64,000 nt of DNA from Kocuria rosea. GTDB taxonomy: Bacteria > Actinomycetota > Actinomycetes > Actinomycetales > Micrococcaceae. The notes beneath the pieces were generated by a model. That model worked only from the letters and a program-made list of their open reading frames with translations, searched no databases and was not told where the DNA came from. Numbering within the stretch: position 1 is the first letter of the stretch; the number at the start of each line of letters is the position of its first letter. Of this stretch, positions 44,554 to 56,196 are shown in pieces. A program made the position numbers and the translations under genes. The stretch is from NCBI RefSeq assembly GCF_006094695.1, contig NZ_CP035103.1:2852001-2916000 (forward strand), in the 5' to 3' direction.

Positions 44554-46305
44554 ATGCAGGTTCACAAGTACGACGTGGTCATCATCGGCGCCGGTGGTGC
44601 CGGTATGCGCGCCGCCATCGAGGCCGGTCAGCGCTCCCGCACTGCCGTACTGACCAAGCTGTACCCCACGCGGTCCCACACCGGCGCGGCGCAGGGCGGC
44701 ATGTGCGCGGCCCTCGCCAACGTCGAGGAGGACAACTGGGAGTGGCACACCTTCGACACCATCAAGGGCGGTGACTACCTGGTCGACCAGGACGCCGCCG
44801 AGGTGATGGCCAAGGAGGCCATCGACGCCGTCCTCGACCTCGAGAAGATGGGCCTGCCGTTCAACCGCACCCCCGAGGGCAAGATCGACCAGCGACGCTT
44901 CGGCGGCCACACCCGCGACCACGGCAAGGCCCCCGTGCGCCGCGCCTGCTACGCTGCGGACCGCACCGGCCACATGATCCTCCAGACGCTGTACCAGAAC
45001 TGCATCAAGCACAACGTGGAGTTCTTCAACGAGTACTACGTCCTGGACCTGATCATGACCGAGGTCGACGGCCAGCGCCGCGTCGCCGGCGTCGTCTCCT
45101 ACGACCTCGCTTCCGGGGAGCTGCACGTCTTCCAGGCCAAGTCCGTGGTCTTCGCCTCCGGCGGGGCGGGCAAGGTCTACAAGACGACCTCCAACGCCCA
45201 CACGCTCACCGGCGACGGCATGGCCATCGCGTTCCGCAACGGCCTGCCCCTCGAGGACATGGAGTTCATCCAGTTCCACCCCACCGGCCTGGCCGGGCTG
45301 GGCATCCTCGTCTCCGAGGCCGCCCGCGGCGAGGGCGGGATCCTGCGCAACGCCGACGGCGAGCGGTTCATGGAGCGCTACGCCCCGACCATCAAGGACC
45401 TCGCCCCTCGCGACATCGTGGCCCGCTCCATGGCCAACGAGGTGCGCGAGGGCCGCGGCGCCGGGCCGAACAAGGACTACGTCCTGCTCGACCTCACCCA
45501 CCTGGAGCCGGCGCACATCGACGCGAAGCTGCCCGACATCACGGAGTTCGCCCGCACGTACCTGGGCGTGGAGCCCTACACCGAGCCCGTCCCGGTGTTC
45601 CCGACCTGCCACTACGCCATGGGCGGCATCCCGACCAACATCAAGGCCGAGGTGCTCCAGGACAACGAGAACGTGGTCCCGGGCCTGTACGCCGCCGGCG
45701 AGGTCGCCTGCGTGTCCGTGCACGGCTCCAACCGCCTGGGCACCAACTCGCTGCTGGACATCAACGTGTTCGGCAAGCGCGCCGGCATCTACGCCGCCGA
45801 GTACGCGCAGCGGGCCGAGTTCGTGCCCGTGCCGGACACCGCCCTGGACAGCACCGTGGCGCTGCTCGACAACGCCCGCAACGGCACCGGCACCGAGAAG
45901 GTCGCCGCGATCCGCAAGGACCTGCAGGACACCATGGACCTCAACGTCCAGGTGTTCCGCACCGCCGACACCCTGCAGACGGCGCTGGACGACATCGCCG
46001 CCCTCGAGGCCCGGTACGCGAACATCTCCATCCAGGACAAGGGCAAGCGCTTCAACCTGGACCTGCTGGAGGCCGTGGAGCTCGGCTTCCTCCTGCAGCT
46101 CGCGAAGGTCATGACCGTGGCCGCCCTGCACCGCACCGAGTCCCGCGGCGGGCACTTCCGGGAGGACTTCCCGGAGCGCGACGACGCCAACTTCATGAAG
46201 CACTCGATGGTCTACCTCGACCCCTCCTCCCCCACCGCGGGGATCCGGCAGGAGACGAAGCCCGTCATCTTCACCCGCTACGAGCCCATGGAGCGTAAGT
46301 ACTGA
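44554..46305 (+). CDS. sdhA: Succinate dehydrogenase flavoprotein subunit
   Basis: 583 residues. It oxidises succinate to fumarate with covalent FAD. FAD site VVIIGAGGAGMRAAIEAG, flavinylation segment RSHTGAAQGGMCAAL (His), active-site blocks FIQFHPTGLAG and RFMERYAPTIKDLAPRDIVARS, and HGSNRLGTNSLLD. AGAAAGAA lies upstream of ATG 44554. It overlaps sdhB by one base (TGATG), so A and B are coupled, while C and D are separated from them by a hairpin. Confidence 0.97.
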   Translation: MQVHKYDVVIIGAGGAGMRAAIEAGQRSRTAVLTKLYPTRSHTGAAQGGMCAALANVEEDNWEWHTFDTIKGGDYLVDQDAAEVMAKEAIDAVLDLEKMGLPFNRTPEGKIDQRRFGGHTRDHGKAPVRRACYAADRTGHMILQTLYQNCIKHNVEFFNEYYVLDLIMTEVDGQRRVAGVVSYDLASGELHVFQAKSVVFASGGAGKVYKTTSNAHTLTGDGMAIAFRNGLPLEDMEFIQFHPTGLAGLGILVSEAARGEGGILRNADGERFMERYAPTIKDLAPRDIVARSMANEVREGRGAGPNKDYVLLDLTHLEPAHIDAKLPDITEFARTYLGVEPYTEPVPVFPTCHYAMGGIPTNIKAEVLQDNENVVPGLYAAGEVACVSVHGSNRLGTNSLLDINVFGKRAGIYAAEYAQRAEFVPVPDTALDSTVALLDNARNGTGTEKVAAIRKDLQDTMDLNVQVFRTADTLQTALDDIAALEARYANISIQDKGKRFNLDLLEAVELGFLLQLAKVMTVAALHRTESRGGHFREDFPERDDANFMKHSMVYLDPSSPTAGIRQETKPVIFTRYEPMERKY

Positions 46306-47276
46306 TGTCTACCGCACACACTCCCGACCGGCCCGAGGACGGCCGCGACGACGACCCCCAGGACCGCGCCCCCGAGCACGGCCACGCCCCGGGCCACGCC
46401 CAGGACGACCGTGCCGGCTACAAGACCGACGCGGACGCCGGGTCGGTCGACGAGCGCGACGAGGCCGCGGCCCCGGCCGTGGACCCCGCCGCCGAGAACG
46501 CCGAGGGCGGGGAGCCCGCCGCGCGCGTGGACCTGCCCGAGGAGCAGCAGGGCAGCGACGAGATCCCGACCTTCGACCTCACCCTGCAGATCCGCCGCTA
46601 CAACCCGGAGGTCTCCGACGAGGTCCGCTGGGACGAGTACAAGCTGACCATGTACGGCACCGACCGCGTGCTGGACGCCCTGCACAAGGTGAAGTGGGAG
46701 ATCGACGGCTCGCTGTCCTTCCGCCGCTCCTGCGCGCACGGCGTGTGCGGCTCGGACGCCATGCGCATCAACGGCCAGAACCGCCTCGCCTGCAAGGTGC
46801 TGCTCAAGGACCTCGACCTGTCCAAGCCCGTCACGGTGGAGCCCATCAAGGGCCTGCCGTGCGAGAAGGACCTGATCGTGGACATGGAGCCGTTCTTCCA
46901 GTCCTACCGCGAGATCATGCCGTTCCTCGTGGCCGGCGGCAACGAGCCGACCATGGAGCGCTACCAGTCCCAGGAGGACCGGGCGCGCTTCGACGACACC
47001 ACCAAGTGCATCCTGTGCGCCGCGTGCACGTCGTCCTGCCCCGTGTTCTGGACCGACGGCCAGTACTTCGGTCCGGCGGCGATCGTCAACGCGCACCGGT
47101 TCATCTTCGACTCCCGCGACGACGCGGGGGACCTGCGCCTGGAGATCCTCAACGACAAGGAGGGCGTGTGGCGCTGCCGCACGACCTTCAACTGCACCGA
47201 GGCGTGCCCGCGCGGCATCCAGGTCACGAAGGCCATCGCCGAGGTCAAGAACGCCATCCTGAGCCGCTCCATGTGA
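46305..47276 (+). CDS. sdhB: Succinate dehydrogenase iron-sulfur subunit, N-terminally extended
   Basis: 323 residues, about 75 longer than usual. The first 85 residues are acidic, Asp/Glu/Ala/Pro-rich and probably disordered; the family fold begins at IPTFDLTLQIRRYNPE. Cluster ligands: 2Fe-2S in SCAHGVCGSDAM with Asp replacing one Cys, as also seen in E. coli SdhB; 4Fe-4S in CILCAACTSSCPVFW; 3Fe-4S in CTEACPRGIQ. It relays electrons from FAD to the quinone site. The start at 46305 overlaps the sdhA stop; no internal start has a ribosome site. Confidence 0.95.
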   Translation: MSTAHTPDRPEDGRDDDPQDRAPEHGHAPGHAQDDRAGYKTDADAGSVDERDEAAAPAVDPAAENAEGGEPAARVDLPEEQQGSDEIPTFDLTLQIRRYNPEVSDEVRWDEYKLTMYGTDRVLDALHKVKWEIDGSLSFRRSCAHGVCGSDAMRINGQNRLACKVLLKDLDLSKPVTVEPIKGLPCEKDLIVDMEPFFQSYREIMPFLVAGGNEPTMERYQSQEDRARFDDTTKCILCAACTSSCPVFWTDGQYFGPAAIVNAHRFIFDSRDDAGDLRLEILNDKEGVWRCRTTFNCTEACPRGIQVTKAIAEVKNAILSRSM

Positions 47277-47293
47277 GCGTGCCCCAGGCCGCC

Positions 47294-47328
47294 GCGGCCC
47301 GTCCCCTGCACGGCAGGGGGCGGGCCGC
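47294..47328. terminator. Terminator after sdhCDAB
   Basis: Fifteen pairs including one G-U (arm GCGGCCCGTCCCCTG), five-base loop, 17 bases past the sdhB stop and facing the convergent YihY gene. Confidence 0.8.
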
Positions 47329-47351
47329 CGTCGTCCGTGCGCGGCGGCGGC

Positions 47352-48458
47352 TCAGCGGCGCCCGGTCAGGGCGGCCATGGGCACCACGGTGATCGCCACG
47401 TTCTCCCCGTCGGGGTGCACCCGCCCGCCGCGCTGGTCCGCGTGCACGATCGCCCCGATCGCGGCCGAGAACAGCAGGATCTGGTTGAACAGGTAGAACC
47501 ACAGGAGCACGCCCACCACGAGGGCGACCGAGAGCAGGTACGGGTTGGTGGTGGCCCCGGCGACCACCGTGCCCCCGATGTAGCGCAGCGCGAAGCTGCC
47601 GGCCGCTGCGGCGAGCACGGTGACGGTCAGGGCGCGGCGGGTGATCCGCAGCCCGGCCACGCCCCGCACGAGCTCGAGGGCGAACAGGGCGTCCAGCACG
47701 ACGACGAGCAGGGTGCTCAGCGCCCAGGTCAGCCCGGTGCGCAGCCAGTCGGGGCCGCTGCCCCAGCCGAGCTCGCCGGCGGTGTCCAGCAGGAAGCCCA
47801 GGAGGCCCGAGGCCGCGCCGTTGGCCACGACCGAGAGGGCGAGCAGCACGCCCAGCAGCAGCAGCCCCAGCAGGTCCCGCGGCACGGCCGCGATGGGCAG
47901 GCCCTGCGCGGGGGGCACCTCGAAGAGCCGGCGGAACGCGAGCCGCACCCCGGAGACCCAGCGCCAGCCGGAGAAGAACAGGACCGCGGCGCCGATCACC
48001 GTGGCCAGGGTGAAGGGCCGGGTGTCCTCGAGCAGCTCGAGGGGGACCACTCCCCCGTCCCCGGTGTCCAGCAGGCCGGGGACGCGCTCGGTCACGGCCT
48101 CCACCACGGCGTCGCGCACCAGGGGGTCGTTGCCGAGGAACACGCCGATCACGGAGAAGCCCATCACCAGCAGGGCGGTGGACGCGAAGATCAGCACGAA
48201 GGACAGGCCCGCCGCCATGAGGGGCCCGCCGTGGAAGAGGTAGTGCAGGACCACGCGGACCGGCATCCGCCGGTAGGTCTCGGCGAGCGCCACGGCGAGC
48301 ACCGAGCCGGCCAGCCCGAGGGCGCCGGCGCCGGCGGCCCGCTTCTCGCGCAGCAGCGCCCGCTGGCGCAGGGCCTCGCGCCGCATGCCGTGGCGGTCGA
48401 TCGCGCGCGGCGGCTGCTCGGGGGCGGGGCCGGTGCGGGGGCCGGCGCGGGTGCTCAT
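47352..48458 (-). CDS. YihY/BrkB family membrane protein
   Basis: 368 residues with about six helices. Markers are LHYLFHGGPLMAAGLSFVLIFA near residue 75, LFFSGWRWVSGVRLAFRRLF and the late LLWFYLFNQILLFSAAIGA. The family was once annotated RNase BN, but members are membrane proteins of unknown function. The ATG lacks a ribosome site and lies 11 bases after the 2H phosphoesterase gene, so coupling is likely. Confidence 0.88.
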   Translation of the reverse strand: MSTRAGPRTGPAPEQPPRAIDRHGMRREALRQRALLREKRAAGAGALGLAGSVLAVALAETYRRMPVRVVLHYLFHGGPLMAAGLSFVLIFASTALLVMGFSVIGVFLGNDPLVRDAVVEAVTERVPGLLDTGDGGVVPLELLEDTRPFTLATVIGAAVLFFSGWRWVSGVRLAFRRLFEVPPAQGLPIAAVPRDLLGLLLLGVLLALSVVANGAASGLLGFLLDTAGELGWGSGPDWLRTGLTWALSTLLVVVLDALFALELVRGVAGLRITRRALTVTVLAAAAGSFALRYIGGTVVAGATTNPYLLSVALVVGVLLWFYLFNQILLFSAAIGAIVHADQRGGRVHPDGENVAITVVPMAALTGRR

Positions 48459-48469
48459 GGCCGGGCGGC

Positions 48470-49033
48470 TCAGCGCCGGTCGCGGTCGCGCCCCGTGAAG
48501 GGGAACTCCTCGCGGATCCGCCAGACGCCCCGGCCGTCGAGCTCGTAGAGACCGATCCGGTCCACGAGGAACCCGGCGCGGTAGGTCCGCAGCATCTCCT
48601 GGGCGCGGTCGAGGTCCTCCTCCTCCACGGCCTGGGCGATCGTGACGTGGGGGTGGAACTCGAAGGGGGACGCCGAGACGAGCTGCTCCTCGTGCAGGGC
48701 GTCGTGCAGCGCGCGGCACTGCTCCTCGCCCTCCTGGATGCGCAGGTAGACCACCGGGCTCACGGGGCGGAACGTGCCGGTGCCGTTGATCTCCACCCGG
48801 AACGGGTCCCACTCGCGGGCCACGGCCCCGACCCGCTGCACGACGTCCGCCCAGCGCTCCGCCTGCGGGGCGATCATCAGCGTGATGTGCGCCGGCACGG
48901 CGTAGGAGGCGGGGTCCCCGAAGGACGCGCGCCAGTCCTGGAGCTCCCGGCCCACGGGCTCGGGCAGCTCGATCACCACGCCCGCGTACACCTGGCCGGG
49001 GCGGATGGTGGGGGACTGCTGCGTTCGGGTCAA
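48470..49033 (-). CDS. 2'-5' RNA ligase family (2H phosphoesterase) protein
   Basis: 187 residues. Two HxTx motifs, HITL and HVTI about 80 residues apart, form the 2H active site that acts on cyclic phosphate or 2'-5' linkages in RNA. The start is TTG 49033 with GAGGAG six bases upstream, a rare start decided by that site. It follows trpS by 28 bases. Confidence 0.85.
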   Translation of the reverse strand: MTRTQQSPTIRPGQVYAGVVIELPEPVGRELQDWRASFGDPASYAVPAHITLMIAPQAERWADVVQRVGAVAREWDPFRVEINGTGTFRPVSPVVYLRIQEGEEQCRALHDALHEEQLVSASPFEFHPHVTIAQAVEEEDLDRAQEMLRTYRAGFLVDRIGLYELDGRGVWRIREEFPFTGRDRDRR

Positions 49034-49061
49034 CTCAACTCCTCACAGGACGGGACCCAGC

Positions 49062-50183
<1,122 letters not shown>

Positions 50184-51020
50184 TCAGAGCTGGTAGTCGA
50201 CCACCACGGGCGCGTGGTCGGAGAAGCGGGTGTCGTAGCTGGGGGCGCGGTCCACGGCGGCGGTCACCGCCCGGGCCGCGAGCCCCGGGGTGGCCATGTG
50301 GTAGTCGATGCGCCACCCGGCGTCGGTGTCGAAGGCCTTGCCGCGGTACGACCACCACGTGTACGGCCCGGGGACCGGTCCGGCCAGCTCCCGGGCGACG
50401 TCCTTGTACCCGTGCTCGCCGAAGAAGCGGTCGAAGTAGGCGCGCTCCTCGGGCAGGAAGCCGGCGTTCTTGACGTTGCCCTTCCAGTTCTTGATGTCGA
50501 GCTCGGTGTGCCCCACGTTGAGGTCGCCGACGACGAGCACGTGCTCCCGCGTGCGGGCGAGCTCGGGCAGCCGCTCGCTCATGACGTCGAGGAAGCGGTA
50601 CTTGTCGTCCTGGCGGGGGGTGCCGACCTCCCCGGAGTGGACGTAGGCCGAGACCACGGTGAGCGTGGTGCCGTCGGCCAGGGCGTGGTCCGTCTCGACC
50701 CACCGGCCCGCGGTCTCGAAGTGCTCGTGGCCGATGGAGTCGCGCCGCCGCACGGGCAGCAGGGACCCGTCCCGGGCGTCCCGGCGGGTGGCCACGGCCA
50801 CGCCCGCCCGGCCCTTGTCGGCGGCCTCGGCGTGGTGGACGTCCCACACCTGCTCGTCGAGCAGGTCCCGGACGATCCGGTCGGGGGCCCGGACCTCCTG
50901 CAGGCACAGGATGTCGACGTCACGGCCCGCCAGCCAGTCGGCCATGCCGCGCTTGTAGGCGGCGCGGATGCCGTTGACGTTGACGGTGGCGACGCGCAGG
51001 ACGTTCTCGGGGCGGGACAT
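50184..51020 (-). CDS. xthA: Exodeoxyribonuclease III
   Basis: 278 residues of the EEP fold, an AP endonuclease and 3' exonuclease in base-excision repair. Motifs: VNVNGIRAAYKRG, LCLQEVRAP (Glu), VVGDLNVGHTELDIKN (Asp/Asn), WRIDYHMAT and SDHAPVVVDY (Asp-His). ATG 51020 has CCAGGTG upstream. The sequence is of the bacterial XthA type. Confidence 0.92.
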   Translation of the reverse strand: MSRPENVLRVATVNVNGIRAAYKRGMADWLAGRDVDILCLQEVRAPDRIVRDLLDEQVWDVHHAEAADKGRAGVAVATRRDARDGSLLPVRRRDSIGHEHFETAGRWVETDHALADGTTLTVVSAYVHSGEVGTPRQDDKYRFLDVMSERLPELARTREHVLVVGDLNVGHTELDIKNWKGNVKNAGFLPEERAYFDRFFGEHGYKDVARELAGPVPGPYTWWSYRGKAFDTDAGWRIDYHMATPGLAARAVTAAVDRAPSYDTRFSDHAPVVVDYQL

Positions 51021-51094
51021 GCGGGGGCACCTGGCTTCCGGGTGGTGGTGAGCGGGGTCGTGCTGCGGGGGTTCGTGCCGCGGGGCGGTCGGGG

Positions 51095-51631
51095 TCAGTC
51101 GACCACGGTGCCGCTGAGGGGCTCCTGGCGCAGCATGCTCATCCCGTTGCCGGCCGTGATGTCGATGGTGTCGAGGGCGCGGTCCAGCGCCTCGCGCTCG
51201 GGGCCCTCGACGGGCAGCGCGGCGAGCTCCTGCTTGATCACCTTGGACTGGACCAGGACGATCTGGAAGCTGTGGGAGAGCTTCTCGTCCCGCATGGAGC
51301 CGGCGGCGGCGGACCCGGTGACGGTGGGGGCGCGGCCGGTGCCGGTGCGCAGCTGCTCCCGGGCCTCGTCGACCTGCCGGCGGCCGAAGCGGGCGGCCTT
51401 GCGGACCATGAGCACCACCCAGGTGGCGAGCAGCAGCCAGCCGAGGGCGATGCCGGCGAGCGCCCAGCCCAGCCACGAGTTGGCGTTCGCGGCCTGCAGC
51501 AGCGCCACCACGAAGATCACCACGAGCACGGCCAGTCCGATCACCGTGCCCCACAGGGCGGTGCGGGAGGCGGGCTCGGCGGCCGGGGCGGTGGACGGGG
51601 TCGGGGATCCGAGGGAGCGCATGGTCCCCAT
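51095..51631 (-). CDS. Membrane protein, unknown
   Basis: 178 residues. Two helices (about 26-47 and 53-76) are followed by a cytosolic part with a basic stretch (RKAARFGRRQVDEAREQLR) and a helical C-terminus (FQIVLVQSKVIKQELAAL, ALDRALDTIDITAGNGM). No named family. ATG 51631 is chosen; an in-frame ATG three codons on is possible. Confidence 0.65.
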   Translation of the reverse strand: MGTMRSLGSPTPSTAPAAEPASRTALWGTVIGLAVLVVIFVVALLQAANANSWLGWALAGIALGWLLLATWVVLMVRKAARFGRRQVDEAREQLRTGTGRAPTVTGSAAAGSMRDEKLSHSFQIVLVQSKVIKQELAALPVEGPEREALDRALDTIDITAGNGMSMLRQEPLSGTVVD

Positions 51632-51671
51632 TGTCTCAAATCCCGGCCCGGGCCACGAACCGGCGCGGGCG

Positions 51672-51733
51672 CCGTCCCCGCCCGGCGCCGGGGACGGCCG
51701 CGCCCCCGGGAGCGAGGGCTCCCGGGGGCGCGG
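51672..51733 (-). terminator. Tandem terminator hairpins after folD
   Basis: Two perfect stems back to back: nine pairs at 51672-51697 (arm CCGTCCCCG) and sixteen pairs at 51698-51733 with a four-base loop. The nearer one starts 15 bases past the folD stop on the minus strand. Confidence 0.8.
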
Positions 51734-51748
51734 CGCGGTGGACGGCGC

Positions 51749-52638
51749 TCAGCGGAGGCCGGCGTGCCGCTCGGCGGTCTCCACCACGTTGAGCAGCAGC
51801 ATGGCCCGGGTCATGGGCCCCACCCCGCCGGGGTTGGGGGAGATCCAGGAGGCCTTCTGCGCGGCGGCCGGGTCGATGTCCCCGGTGAGCCTCTTCTTCC
51901 CGGTCCCGGGGTCCTCCACGCGGGAGACCCCGACGTCGAGGAGCACCACGCCGTCCTTGAGGCTGTCGGCCGTGATCATGTGCGGCCGCCCGGCGGCGGC
52001 CACGACGACGTCGGCCTGGGCCAGCAGCGCGTCGAGGTCCTGCGTGCCGGTGTGGGCGAGGGTGACCGTGGCGTTGATCTCCTTGCGGGTCAGCAGCAGC
52101 CCGATCGGCCGTCCGACGGTCACGCCGCGGCCCACGACGAGCACGTGCCGGCCCGCGAGCTCGACGTCGTTGCGGCGCAGCAGCTCGATCACCCCGTTCG
52201 GCGTGCACGGCAGCGGGGAGGTCATCGGCTCGGAGACGTTGAGCACGAGGCGGCCGAGGTTGGTCGGGTGCAGCCCGTCGGCGTCCTTGTCCGGGTCGAT
52301 GCGCTCGAGGATCGCGTTGGTGTCGATGTGCCCGGGCAGCGGCAGCTGGACGATGTAGCCGGTGCACGCGGGGTCCGCGTTGAGCTCGTCGAGGACGCGC
52401 TCGAGCTCCTCCTGGGAGACGTCCGCGGGCAGGTCGCGGCGGATCGAGGAGATGCCGACCTCGGCGCAGTCCTGGTGCTTGCCGCCCACGTAGGAGTGCG
52501 AGGCGGGGTCCTCGCCCACCAGCACCGTGCCGAGGCCGGGGGTGACCCCCCGCTCCGCCAGCACGGCCACGCGCTCGGCGAGCTCGGTCCTGATGGCGGC
52601 GGAGGCCGCCCGTCCGTCGAGGATCCGTGCGCCCACGC

Positions 52639-52642
<4 letters not shown>
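51749..52642 (-). CDS. folD: Methylenetetrahydrofolate dehydrogenase / methenyl-THF cyclohydrolase
   Basis: 297 residues, bifunctional one-carbon enzyme. Substrate site [17 protein letters not shown] holds the Tyr and catalytic Lys; [25 protein letters not shown] and the NADP loop [13 protein letters not shown] follow, then [18 protein letters not shown] 52642 overlaps the glyA stop with GAGGAG upstream. With glyA it converts serine-derived methylene groups to formyl-THF. Confidence 0.96.
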
Positions 52643-53925
<1,283 letters not shown>

Positions 53926-53959
53926 GCCGCTCCTGAAGTCGGGGACCTGGGTGGACCGT

Positions 53960-55186
53960 CTACGAGTTTAGGCGATGGCGGAGCACCCGGTCCCGTCCGG
54001 CGTGGGCGGCCCGGCCGACGACCCGCTCGAGGGGTCCCTGGCCCCGGGCGCGGTGCCACAGGACGGCGAACACGGTGCCCACCAGGACGTGCACGAGGAA
54101 CCACAGCACCGGCTGCTCGTAGTGCAGCTCCAGGAAGAGCCCGAGCAGGTGCGCCGAGTACAGGGTGAGCGTCATCGAGCCGGCCGCGACCAGCGGCAGC
54201 AGCACGTGCTCGGCCCGGCGGGCCACGAGGAGGCACAGGCCGAGCACGAGGGCGCCGGTGCCCACCCCGCTCAGCAGGGCGAGCGGGGTGTTGGTGTGCG
54301 GCCCGGTCACGGCCAGCCACCACCAGGTGGCGGAGGGCAGGACGGGGTCCGGCCCGTACACGAGGACGTCCTGGACGTCCCCCCGGTCCAGGGAGGGGCT
54401 CGCGGCGAGCAGCCGCTCGATGCCGCCGAGGGGGTGCAGCAGCAACCAGGAGGTGACGGCGGAGAACACCGCGAGCGCGGCCCCGCCGATCGCGAGGCCG
54501 GCCTGCGTGCGCACGGCCGAGAGATCCAGCCGGCCCAGGGCCAGGCCTGCGAGGAGGTAGACGAGGTACGTCACCCCGGGGTACGAACCGGTCACGAGCA
54601 GCTGGGCGAGGGTGGTGCCCGGCTCGGTGACGAGCTCGGCGAGGCCGGGGTTGTAGACGGTGAACCCGGGCAGCACGGGGCCGAGCGAGTGCACCAGCAC
54701 GGGACCGAGCACGGCGAGCCCCGCCGCCCAGGCGAGCAGGGCGCGCACGGACAGGTGCAGGAAGGGCAGGGCGAGCAGGAAGAACACGCCGTAGTAGACC
54801 AGGATGTTGTAGGCGGGCGGGTCGCCGGGCGAGAGCTGGTTGATCAGCAGCCCCAGCGCGGTGATGAGCACCGCGCGCACGAGCAGGCCGGCCCGGTCGG
54901 CGGTCGCCCGCCGGCCCTCGTGCACCCGGGTCCCGCCCGAGCCGAGGGCCAGGCCCACGCCGGCGAGGAGGGCGAAGAGGGCGGCGGCCCGGCCCGAGAA
55001 CAGCGTCCACTGGGCGGTGGCCTCGAAGGTCTCCGGGTCCCAGGACGGCAGGATGTGCACGGAGACCATGCCGAGCAGGGCGAGGCCGCGGGCCGCGTCG
55101 ATCCCGACCAGGCGCCGGCGGGCGGGCGGGCCCGCGGACGGCTCCGCGGCCCGGGCCTGTCCGGCGGGGTGGCGGGTGTGCAGCAT
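53960..55186 (-). CDS. HGSNAT/DUF418-type membrane protein
   Basis: 408 residues with about ten helices. The N-terminal [22 protein letters not shown] is the hallmark of DUF418/heparan-alpha-glucosaminide N-acetyltransferase-like proteins, followed by [19 protein letters not shown]. Members are membrane acyltransferase-like proteins of unclear substrate. ATG 55186 is chosen because GAGAGGGG precedes it; longer in-frame versions up to 55330 lack a site. It is upstream of glyA, whose -10 box lies at its 3' end. Confidence 0.8.
   Translation of the reverse strand: MLHTRHPAGQARAAEPSAGPPARRRLVGIDAARGLALLGMVSVHILPSWDPETFEATAQWTLFSGRAAALFALLAGVGLALGSGGTRVHEGRRATADRAGLLVRAVLITALGLLINQLSPGDPPAYNILVYYGVFFLLALPFLHLSVRALLAWAAGLAVLGPVLVHSLGPVLPGFTVYNPGLAELVTEPGTTLAQLLVTGSYPGVTYLVYLLAGLALGRLDLSAVRTQAGLAIGGAALAVFSAVTSWLLLHPLGGIERLLAASPSLDRGDVQDVLVYGPDPVLPSATWWWLAVTGPHTNTPLALLSGVGTGALVLGLCLLVARRAEHVLLPLVAAGSMTLTLYSAHLLGLFLELHYEQPVLWFLVHVLVGTVFAVLWHRARGQGPLERVVGRAAHAGRDRVLRHRLNS
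53965..53970 (-). promoter_or_regulatory. -10 box for glyA-folD
   Basis: TAAACT on the minus strand, overlapping the last codons of the upstream gene and about 40 bases before the glyA ATG. Confidence 0.45.
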
Positions 55187-55364
55187 GGCGGTGGTTCCCC
55201 TCTCGTGGTGCCCCGCGGGCACCTGCCCGGGGGTCCGGGCCTCCGGGCCCGGTCGTGGATCCACTCCAGCAGACGGGGATGTGGCGCTCTTATCGGGTTC
55301 CTGTGCCGGGGCTGTGAAGTGCGTCCGCAAACGATCCGCAGGTGATCGGGGGCCGGTGCGGCGC

Positions 55365-55370
55365 TACGCT
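55365..55370 (+). promoter_or_regulatory. -10 box for the two-component operon
   Basis: TACGCT about 55 bases before GTG 55425, which has its own GGAGG. Confidence 0.4.
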
Positions 55371-55424
55371 GAGGACGGTCCGAGGACGCCGGTGCCGCCG
55401 GCGGGGACCAGGAGGGATTCCGTC

Positions 55425-56171
55425 GTGACCGAGCCCGTGCAGCGGCCCACCGCCGTGGACCTCCCGCGCCTGCGGCACCCCGACGGGGCACCGGTGCGCG
55501 CGCTCGTCGTCGACGACGAGCCGCTGCTGGCCCAGATGGTGTCCATGGGGCTGTCGATGCTGGGCTGGCAGGTGCGCTCCGCCCACGACGGGGACGCCGC
55601 GGTGGCCGAGGCCCGCGGCTTCCGGCCCGACGTCCTGGTGCTGGACGTCATGCTCCCGGGCTGCTCGGGGGTGGAGGTGCTCGAGCGGATCCGCTCCTTC
55701 TCCCCCACCGTCCCGGCCCTGTTCCTCACCGCGAAGGACAGCACCGAGGACCGCATCACCGGCCTGGCGGCGGGCGGGGACGACTACGTGACGAAGCCGT
55801 TCGACATGGAGGAGCTGCTGCTGCGGCTGCACCGCCTGGTGCAGCGCGCGGGCATCGCCCACCCGGACGCCGCGGAGCTGGTCGTGGGCGACCTCGTGCT
55901 CAACGCGGACACCCGGGAGGTCAGCCGTGGGGGCGACGAGATCGCGCTGACGGCCACCCAGTTCGACCTGCTCCGCTGCCTCATGGAGAACGCGCGCCGG
56001 GTGCTGAGCAAGCCGCAGCTCCTCGAGCAGGTCTGGGGCTACGACTTCGGCGGCCAGACCAACGTGGTGGAGCTCTACATCTCCTACCTGCGCAAGAAGA
56101 TCGACGCCGGGCGCCCGCCCATGATCCACACCGTGCGCGGCGCCGGCTACGTGCTCAAACCGGCCGAGTGA
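55425..56171 (+). CDS. OmpR-family response regulator
   Basis: 248 residues. Receiver domain: acidic pair in ALVVDDEP, phosphoacceptor Asp74 in VLVLDVMLPG, Thr in LFLTAKD and Lys in YVTKPF. A winged-helix DNA-binding domain follows (ALTATQFDLLRCLMENARRVLSKPQLLEQVWGYDF, then VELYISYLRKKID and TVRGAGYVLKP). GGAGG precedes GTG 55425. It pairs with the histidine kinase 25 bases downstream; the signal and targets are unknown. Confidence 0.93.
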   Translation: MTEPVQRPTAVDLPRLRHPDGAPVRALVVDDEPLLAQMVSMGLSMLGWQVRSAHDGDAAVAEARGFRPDVLVLDVMLPGCSGVEVLERIRSFSPTVPALFLTAKDSTEDRITGLAAGGDDYVTKPFDMEELLLRLHRLVQRAGIAHPDAAELVVGDLVLNADTREVSRGGDEIALTATQFDLLRCLMENARRVLSKPQLLEQVWGYDFGGQTNVVELYISYLRKKIDAGRPPMIHTVRGAGYVLKPAE

Positions 56172-56196
56172 GCACCCGCCGAGGACGTGCCGCCCC

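Noticed and set aside
53926..53970. Possible folate or glycine riboswitch upstream of glyA
   Set aside because: The leader is only about 40 bases, too short for either aptamer; a simple -10 box explains it.
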